A DNA stretch of 64,000 bases from the NCBI GenBank assembly GCA_002633005.1, contig NMRA01000001.1:4450995-4514994 (forward strand), in the 5' to 3' direction. Below are positions 56,111-64,000 of this stretch, piece by piece. Position 1 is the stretch's first letter. Every line of letters begins with the position of its first letter. The position numbers were made by a program, and so were the translations under genes. This DNA is from Phoronis australis. Lineage: Eukaryota > Phoronida > Phoronidae. The notes beneath the pieces were generated by a model, which saw only the letters and a list, made by a program, of their open reading frames with translations, ran no database searches and had not been told where the DNA came from.

Positions 56111-57049
56111 TCTATTATTTTGATTGAGCACGAGGTGGTTGACACATTTGATTTTTGAAAAGGAGTTTGAAGAGCAAAGGATAGAAGAATATACAAATGA
56201 AATCATTTAATCATGTCTGGGGTGTGTAGCAATTTTTTATCGTTCCAGGCTGTGTAAACTTATGTATTGTTCATAATTTCGCTATATATATGGCAAAGTG
56301 AGGTGTTGTTCATAGTTTTGTGACAATACGTTTACTGATGAGCTGTCTGACATGGTTTAGAGAGTTGGTTATAACTCCTGTGTTTGAATAAAAAGTCAAT
56401 GGGTTTCTTGCAAGAGAGTACTTTGACCATTGTGTGCTCAAATTCATTCAGTAAATAAATTATTAATATCCCCCCCTATGCTATTGCCAGCATCAAATTT
56501 GAACTCAGTCAGTTACTTCTAAATTAAGATTTTATAGCATTGTGCATTCAAAGTGTGCAGTGAAGCACAGGATGAATTTGCCACTCTAAATATTTTATTT
56601 TCACACTTGGGAGGTTTGAAGTGTTGATTTAAGACTTGTTAAAGTTTGTGTCTTCTTTTAACTGTGTTGATTGATAACATGTCTTGTTATCTTGCCTGTA
56701 GGAAGTGGTTCAAGTGAGATAAGTGTTTCATAATGGGTCAGGGTTAATGTGTTCAATTTAGATAGCACTGGCAGTGCATCTGTAAAATAACTGTTATGGC
56801 AACTTTTTGAAATGTGAGATATGACTAACACAATGGAATGACTAAAACCTAGTAGTAGTATAAAAATTATTGTATAATAGAAATAAAGTAGTAATTAGTT
56901 AATTAAAATGACTACTAATTTTGTATATACGTGGTGGAAAACATCATTTAAATGCCCACATGTAATGTGGTCGCATCCAGTCATCATCCTGTCAGATCCT
57001 GTCTGGTTGTCTGGGTGTCCTCTTGATATCTTATCTAACCCTGGTCAGA
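56111..57049. other. AT-rich region without supported features
   Basis: No exons or clear repeats seen. Probably intergenic, or intron of the downstream serine-rich gene. Confidence 0.3.
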
Positions 57050-57960
57050 TCTTGATGAAATCTGGTGTGTGAAGGGCATCACTAGAACCAGGCCTGCCAC
57101 TTTTCAATAGGCCCTGCTCTCCAGGACTAGAAGACAGGACTTTTCAATTCACTGACTTTTGCGGAAGATCATTTCGGGATGATATCTATAGAATTGATGG
57201 ATGGATATCACTGAAATTAACACAGAGGTATGTGATGTCAATGTGCCCGCACTAGGTGATTTTTAGGTGGATTTGACCAGTGCAGCTCCACCTCGTATCA
57301 CAAGGGGCTGATACCTAGACAGATCAAATTAACGGATATCAAAGAAACTTTCCACAGTAGTATGTGAGGACAATGCCTTGGCACCAGATGATGGTGGGCA
57401 GATTTGGCCACTGCAGCACCCCCTAGTGCTTGCTTTGATCTCGGCGAAGGCTTCTATAGAACTTTCGCAAGGAAGAATGATTATATAGATCTAGGCAACA
57501 CAATTGACTGAGTGCATTGAGACTAATTGACGCAGGGGCATGTGATGATGGCATTGTGTCAACAACAGTCATAAGGCCCTGATTGGATCTTGATGGCCAA
57601 TAGGAAAAGTTGCAGTCATCGAAAATGCCCAACAATCTGCTGGTACCGGCACAATGCTGTCACATGCCTCTTCATCAAGTTTCATTGAAATCCATTTATC
57701 TGTTCTCGAGATAAATTCCAGAAATTTTGCTCGTCTCCCTCAAGAGTACTGAAAAAGTCTGTTATCGAGATCAAAACAGTCACAAGGGGTGCTGCAGTGG
57801 TCGAATCTGCTCAACAATTAACTGGTGCTGGCTCTTTGTTTGTTGTCACATACTGTTGTGTCAAGTTTCATTGAAATCCATGTACCAATTCTCGAAATAT
57901 CGTTCAGTAACATTGTTCCCCAAAACGCCCATTTCGAAGGATTGGTTTCTGTACTGCTTC
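57050..57960 (+). repeat. Dispersed repeat family, two to three degenerate units
   Basis: Related units share GTCAAGTTTCATTGAAATCCA and TTCTCGAGATA (57674-57715 and 57859-57901) and GGTATGTGATG-like words. One unit holds GCACCCCCTAGTGC (57416-57429), whose reverse complement is close to the CTCF-like core in the 19.9-20.9 kb array. The linker words of that array (TTTCATGAAAATCGG, AGATACAG) are of the same kind, so the two may belong to one repeat superfamily. Confidence 0.45.
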
Positions 57961-58839
57961 AAAACTCACTTCCTAGATTGACCAAGTCTGTGCTGTTTTT
58001 TTGCAGTCAGGACCCTCTAATATTGAACTTTGGTTAAATGCTTTTCAGCACTTGTTCTATTTCTTTAGGTAATTTAACCAAATTTTGTGCATGAAAGCCC
58101 CATTCACACTAAGGTGGTTCTCACTAGATGTCGCCACTTTCTGAGAAAAATGTTCAACGGAGAGAACGGCTGGAAGATTAGTTTGATTGCTCTACTGCCA
58201 TTAAAAGCATAATTAATGTGTGCTCCATAGGTGTTTGCACTGCAATTCCAGCCCTCAGGCTTAACCAGCAGTTAGCCTGCATTTTGATTGTGTTGATTAT
58301 AAAGCCGCTTATCACTGAATTCAACATAAACGGTGAAAAAATCATCCATCAGTTTATAAAAATTGTGACCGCATCCATTTTGAACACAGACAAGATAAGT
58401 GACACACAACCTGTGGAACAAGTCGTACGATCAAAGAGTTTACCATGGCCATGCACTATAGTGATGAATTACTTTGACGTCAACTTGTGGTTTCTAAAAT
58501 GTTTGATATTTGAATGTAAGTGTTTTGCAAATCCAGGATGCCTAAGGCTTAACATCAGAAATTCACGGAAATTTCCTTTAATATTTTTATGAAGTTAGGC
58601 TGTTAGAGTAGCTCATCGTGCTCGAGAATAGCGGAAGACATGATTTTGAAGAGGTATTGTTTGTAGAGTGTGTGCTGTTGACTCCCTGATGTGTTCAAAA
58701 TATGTTGCATGTTTTTCCAGGTTCTGTTGATTCATAGTCAGCTGTTTTCAGCACTTGACTGTATCGTGGTGTAGACTGTGCTATTTATAGTATTTTCCTT
58801 GTCTTGCTTATAGCACTAATTACTATTGTCTGGTTTCAG
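57961..58839 (+). other. Probable intron before the serine-rich exon
   Basis: No convincing exon. A 124-codon plus-strand frame (58218-58592) lacks coding-like composition. Confidence 0.3.
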
Positions 58840-60806
58840 ATAAGACAAAGAGTACGAGTGGAAATGTCATGGATGACTACAGGCCACGTGCCCGATGGAC
58901 TAGTCCGGCTCCGATGCAACACAGAGTGCTGCAGCAACGACGGCCATCTATTGAGGAACTGATTCGAAAGTACTCTCCAGCCAAGGAGACTTCCTCTTCT
59001 CATGAGTACCAGCGCCACTCTGTGGAAGAACTTGTAAAGAAGTATTCCAATGCCAGCCTTGCCTCTAGTTGGTCTCCGGGCGATGCTCAAATCTGTCGTA
59101 GCTCGATCACCGCTTCTCATCATTCCAGTCACCAGCGAGGTCGCCAGTCATTCCAACTTGCCGTCTCGCGTTTAACTCCAGCTAGAAGCTGTGATTCTAT
59201 TGATCAGCTGTCTGACTCTTCTCGCGATGTTGCCACTAGATATAGAAGTCATTCCCAGAGAGACATTCAGTATAGGCCAGCCCAGTTTACTGCCTCTTCA
59301 CCACCTTACAGTCCAAATCATAATCCTTGGAATGGAGAAATGTCTACCAGTGAGAAGCCGTGTTCTGTTGAATTACTTAGTGAAAAGAAAAGCATGGACG
59401 ATGAAGTGACCAATCAAATGTCATTTCTATTGCCAGATGAATATAATCATGGTCGCCTCAGTCGCAAGTCGAGTGGATGTGATTCTGCTGTGGATCTTGA
59501 TGAGGCTGACCATGAAATATCTTCATTTGAACTGTCTCATACCTCAGCTGTCTCAGAAGACTGCACTCAGTGCACTAATGACCAGGATGGTCCACCTTCT
59601 AATCAGGGAACCACGAGCAATTGTTCATTCCAAAAACTCATTCCCGACCTTGCTAGAACGCCCTCGTTAAGCATCTGCAGCCAGAACCACAACTTTTCTG
59701 GAACATGTAAGGTTCCTTCAGAAACATTTAAGGTCCCTTTGGAGACGTGTAAAGTCCCTTCGGTGGTTGTCAGTGATTACAGCTGTGATGAGATTGAGAG
59801 CACCAGGCTACACATCAACTGCGCACTTAAGGGTAGTAGTAGTGGGGGTCATCAAGATCAGTTGCGTCAGGTGACTAGTGACCGTGAGGGTCCCCAGGAT
59901 CAGTTGTGCCATGTGACTAGTGTTCCCGTGTCTCTGTCAAGGAACTGTTCGAGTACCAGTATCAGCTCCACCATATCTATTGACTCCACAGCTGATGAGC
60001 TCGACTCCCCCCAGGAGATGGTCAACTGGCGCTGGGAAGGCAAAGCAGTAAGTAAAGACCAAAGTTATTAGTTAGCCTTCTTATGCACTCACATATACCT
60101 GTAGCTGTGTGTATTTGCTGCCGTCTGTCTATATGAGCATCAGTGTGCATGGTTGCATGAAACAGTTGCAAACAGGTATTTCACTATATTCCTCAATTTT
60201 TAACCACTAGTGACATTTGTGGACTTCAGAAAGGACTGATTGTCTTTTCTTGATGCTGTTTTATATTCACAACTAAGTCACTTTTGGTTTTAATATAGAC
60301 TGAAAGTAAACTATTCGTTGAATTTTCAACATTATTGAAAATAAGTAGGGATAATTCAACGCCTCCAAATTATGGGCTGGGCCTCTTATTTATTTTCACT
60401 GAAATGAGGGCCCAGTTTTTAGATATTTTCATAGAATACGTCAGATATGTCATATTTTTGAAGGGATCCAACTATTGGCAATTTTAGTTTTTGCGTTTGC
60501 TTGTGCCAAGTTCCTCTAGGGATCTTTACCAAACTTTGCAGATGTGTTAGTCAATTTTAAATTCAGTGGGGTTGCTCATTTTAAGTGCGTGAAAATGTTT
60601 GTAAAATGAGTACCCCTTAAACGTTGTGATCCTCATGCGGACCGCATAATAACTGAACACTATGCGCTGCTCTTGTTCTGTTTCAAACAGCTTTTAAATG
60701 AGAATGCCTCTCGATTTAATTAGTTACCTTCTTAATCAGTCTATATCCACATCACCTTGTATAGGGTCGATCTCACCTATCCAAAAGGTGCCGCGCTAAC
60801 CTGTGA
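58840..60806 (+). CDS. Serine-rich protein with duplicated RxS[IV]EELxxKYS motif, 3' exons
   Basis: A large exon 58840-60047 (acceptor TGGTTTCAG, donor GCA then GTAAGT) is open throughout. An ATG at 58869 has good context (GTCATGG) and opens MDDYRPRARW. The frame is also open back to the acceptor, so an upstream exon may add residues. A phase-compatible last exon is 60765-60806 (GRSHLSKRCRANL, TGA), followed by AATAAA at 60936-60941, giving about 406 residues. The frame contains RRPSIEELIRKYSPA (about 25-39) and RHSVEELVKKYSNA (about 50-63), a duplicated R-x-S-[IV]-E-E-L motif. The rest is Ser/Thr-rich and probably disordered, with repeated KVPSETFKVPLETCKVPS-like words (about 280-296) and SRKSSGCDS. 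I do not recognise the family. R-x-x-S sites suggest AGC-kinase or 14-3-3 regulation (inference). Confidence 0.65.
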
Positions 60807-63800
60807 GGAAGGTGAGTACACGACGCAGCGACGTCAGTGGTTCTTCAGCCGAGTGTGTGCCGCTATGGTGTGGCGTATTGTTCCCGCTTGTGTGAACCAC
60901 GAAGCTGCTGTCTATAAATCCATAACTTACAGTGAAATAAAACGATGCATTTGTTTAAAAACTCAATTCATTTGTAAGGGTTTTACATCGAATTTTGATG
61001 AATGAAAGTGATTTATTGGTGTAAAACGATGAACTCAAGCGATAAGCTGACACCAGTAAGCCCCTTGTGAACTGCTGACTGTGTTAAAACCTGTGACGTC
61101 ATTGGTTAATTTCAACACCTCCGTCTGCCGTCTGGTGTCAGGTAGAAGAACTGAACGTGCTGTTTTCGAGTGTGACTACTCGATCTAAATTAATACAAAA
61201 TACATTGTTTTTTCGTGGCATTCTCCTTAAATGTCATAGTTGTCTAATGATAGGTATATCTCAAATTTTGATGTATTCTAAAAATAAGATAGTAAACTAT
61301 ACTTGTCATCTGATATCACTTAGATTTTGCCTTGGTTTTACAAATATAGTCAAAATCCATCGTCCAAGTCATTTCTAAATACAGCAGAAAACATGTCAAA
61401 ACTCATTGGTAAAATCATAAAATAGCTAAATGTGCATCCATTAGGGCATTCTCCGGTTCAGTGACTTTAGGAGACCTAGAGTGGTTGTGAGCTTGTGATA
61501 ACATGTAGCTCTTTGTTAAGTGCAGAGCACATTTTTTGTCTGGTATGACAACATGCAAACTAATTATCTACCAGGCTTAATTTACCGACCACCTGTGAAC
61601 ACAGTCAAACCCAGTGCGTTGGTATATTGGGACAGAATAGATTGTCTTAACTTTGGTTGTAGTTGGGCGATTTTGGTGGTTAAAAAACTAACCATGATCA
61701 GCATTTGAGGAGGAATTCAGATTATGTTATTAGTTTATGTTCAAACATCTTGTGGCTTAACTTTTTATTTTTAACAGCACAGCAGGCTAGATACGGGATT
61801 TGAGCAATTATCGAACAAAAGAGAGCTGACCCTCCAACCATAAATGCCAAAAGGGACCCAGTTAGCCATTGTAAGATATTGTCTACAGGGGTCATCCGCC
61901 CAACTTGTGCTGTACAACCCAACAAGTTGGACTCATCAAGATCACCCTAATGTCTTGTCACCTGTTTTATCTTCATATGTCACCTGTGTCCCTTTGTTTG
62001 TCATTTGTTCTCTTTTTAGGTTCATATGTCATCATTCATTAAAAGCAGAAAGATGTCTCATCCTACAAGAGTGCATTTAGTCAGTTGTTTTCATCAGACT
62101 TGATCACTTGTACCATGTCAGCATGTTTTACATTAATTACAAAAATGATTTTTTTTAATGTTTATTACGAAATCTTCAGAATACAATGAATATACATAAC
62201 CCAGAAAGCGCCAAGAGGCATTAGATCTGGGTAAAATGATCATCTTCAGTGTTACCATCTCTTCATTGTGAGCTAGTGCTTGAAAAAAGTTACGAAGTGG
62301 CCATATTTATTTTGAAAAATGTGGTTTGTTAATAAATGTTTTCTGTCTCTGGAAGTGATGACCTGACAGGAATCGTCTTTGGCAAATAAATGCAAAATTT
62401 AGACATTGCTGTGAACTACCAACTTTGTGTGCCGGCATAGGTTTCATAATAGCCAGTATCTTCAGTCTTGTTTGAATAACTGCTGTTGGGATGGTTGTTC
62501 TAGCAACTGGAAGTGTTTTCTTATCTTCAAATGTCACACTGACTCTTTTGACGTCATAAGATTAACAGTTGTGACGTCTGCTGGTCAAGTCACAATCGTT
62601 CTGCGTGACCTGTTTTACTTGTTTGCTCAAATTAGTAGCACTAGATGCAGGTTCTTTTGAAAGTCAATCTGCATGTTTTTTTTTCTGTACAATGTTAGGT
62701 GTCATTATAGGTGTCAGAGTATGGTGGGCTAGAGACTGAGACTTGTTGCATCTCTGGCCCTTCCTATTGTTAGTAGGTCAAAGGTTATCCAACTTATCTT
62801 GTCCTTCACACTAAACATTGCCACTAGTCATGTGCTATGTGTGCTACCCTCCTGCTGTGAAAGGGTTGCCAGAACGTGGTGTAGGTGTTAATGACTAGCC
62901 CCGTTTCAAATTATCGACATTGTCGATGGAAAAGTTGTGCGACATCCAAATTGCACTTGTATGAATGACTCTGCAACATGTCGTTCAATGCATTGACTGA
63001 CAAGTTGTGGATAAGTCGAGCAATGTTTCAACCTAGCGCAACATTCCAACCAAGATTTTGCAGAACTGGGGGGAATTATCTAATCACAAATCATGTTTGT
63101 GACCTATGTTGCTCATTCCCATGGTCCCATTCACTGTTGGGTCGTGTATTATAGTGCAAATTTACAGAAAGTTTAACTAAATACAAAGCTGTGTGGAACT
63201 CAACGTCCAAAGATTACAGTTAGTAACGACAAAACAGCTGTATGTTGAATGTTGCATCATAGGTGTTATCTAGCATTGACACACAGGCCTTCATATAGAA
63301 GGTGTCCTGACTCAAATTCGGACACTCTGTTTGGGACGCCCTGTTCAGCAGTTGGACGCCCAAGTGAAGTAAACAATAACATCGGTGTCTCTTTAACTTG
63401 CCAGCAACACTTTGGGAGGTCATTGGTCTGACTAGAATAAAAAAGTTTGTTTAGAAATTATATAAAGAACGGAGACGTTATTACTGCAGAACAATGCTGC
63501 AGTGGGACGTAGGCGCACGTAGGCGCACGTAGGCGCAGCCAACCACCTTTTGGCATTTGAACGTGGCACGTACTCGGTAACTTACGTTCAGTGCTCAAGG
63601 TGATACGATGGGCTTTGGGTGCCTACTTACCTCTAATTTTACCACTACACCACTGCTGCAGAACCATGCGTCCACAGTATGTACCATGCTATAACAATAT
63701 AAATTTGGCTGGTGTCATATTGGCCAATACCAAGCATGACAAACAGTCAGTTAGATTGGAACACCTTACAGGATGTGTTGCATTGTTATTCACACATGCG

Positions 63801-64000
63801 CTTTTGTTGTTGGCTAATCCGTTGTGCAACTTTTGAGCTGGTAATATCGCTCGTCTGAAACAGGCTTCGCTTGTGTGACTGCCTTAAATTGCTTTTCTCA
63901 AAGGGCAATCTAGATCAAAAACTTAAAAATATATATACGAAATTAAGTAGTATTTAACATGGCATTATGCTCACCTCCTTTCTGTGATCAAGCTAAAATC
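60807..64000. other. Right-end region without supported genes
   Basis: The 3' flank of the serine-rich gene is followed by AT-rich sequence. 63506-63538 holds three copies of GTAGGCGCAC. A possible exon at 61782-61844 (good acceptor, 20 codons then TAA) is too short to support. Words around 63300-63365 (GGACGCCC, GGACACTC) resemble the interior of the 50.2-51.6 kb element. Confidence 0.3.

Noticed and set aside
58218-58592. 124-codon plus-strand frame before the serine-rich exon
   Set aside because: Composition is hydrophobic and irregular, with no splice fit to the exon at 58840.
61782-61844. Possible terminal exon after TTTTTAACAG (HSRLDTGFEQLSNKRELTLQ)
   Set aside because: The acceptor is good but the frame is only 20 codons and no preceding exon with matching phase was found. 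The exon at 60765 followed by AATAAA is a better end for the serine-rich gene.

Overview
The window is animal nuclear DNA, most likely from a marine invertebrate. Genes have several exons with GT-AG introns. Introns hold minisatellites, tRNA-derived SINE-like repeats and many short inverted-repeat elements. One 792-base assembly gap is present. The species cannot be fixed from the sequence; an ependymin-related tandem pair, a fukutin/LicD-like gene and a DFAENY-type mobile-element protein fit an invertebrate deuterostome or a lophotrochozoan.

Layout. A LINE ORF1-like fragment runs off the left edge (minus strand). The last seven exons of POLA2 (DNA polymerase alpha B subunit, plus strand) occupy 1221-5487. 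A single-exon fukutin/LicD-type type II membrane protein lies on the minus strand at 6798-7583. Two tandem plus-strand ependymin-related (EPDR) genes follow, at 9647-18299 and 22808-25507. They share exon lengths of 67, 35, 184 and 70 nt. Copy A carries a mobile-element protein gene antisense in intron 2 and has lost its fifth exon in the gap. Between the two copies (19.9-20.9 kb) is a composite repeat array with eight evenly oriented CTCF-like core sites. Tail to tail with copy B is a five-exon minus-strand gene (25644-27930) that only appears when small exons are joined. It encodes a basic, S/T-P-rich protein that I do not recognise.

28-36 kb is mostly repeat debris: paired MITE copies, a SINE-like copy, a decayed LINE 3' end and one coding-like fragment. 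COQ8A/ADCK3 (mitochondrial coenzyme Q atypical kinase) fills 36636-48446 on the minus strand. It has 12 phase-consistent coding exons and a probable 5' noncoding exon with an ETS site near 51.8 kb. Its exon 6 is bracketed by two different minisatellites.

The right end holds a 1.44-kb inverted-repeat element (50.2-51.6 kb), a CRE-like site and a small ORF (53.2-53.5 kb), a second 1.44-kb TIR element with TA duplication (54.7-56.1 kb), and the 3' part of a serine-rich gene with a duplicated R-x-S-[IV]-E-E-L motif (58.8-60.8 kb).

These genes have no obvious shared pathway. POLA2 and COQ8A are housekeeping genes. The EPDR and LicD-like genes belong to families that often expand in invertebrates.
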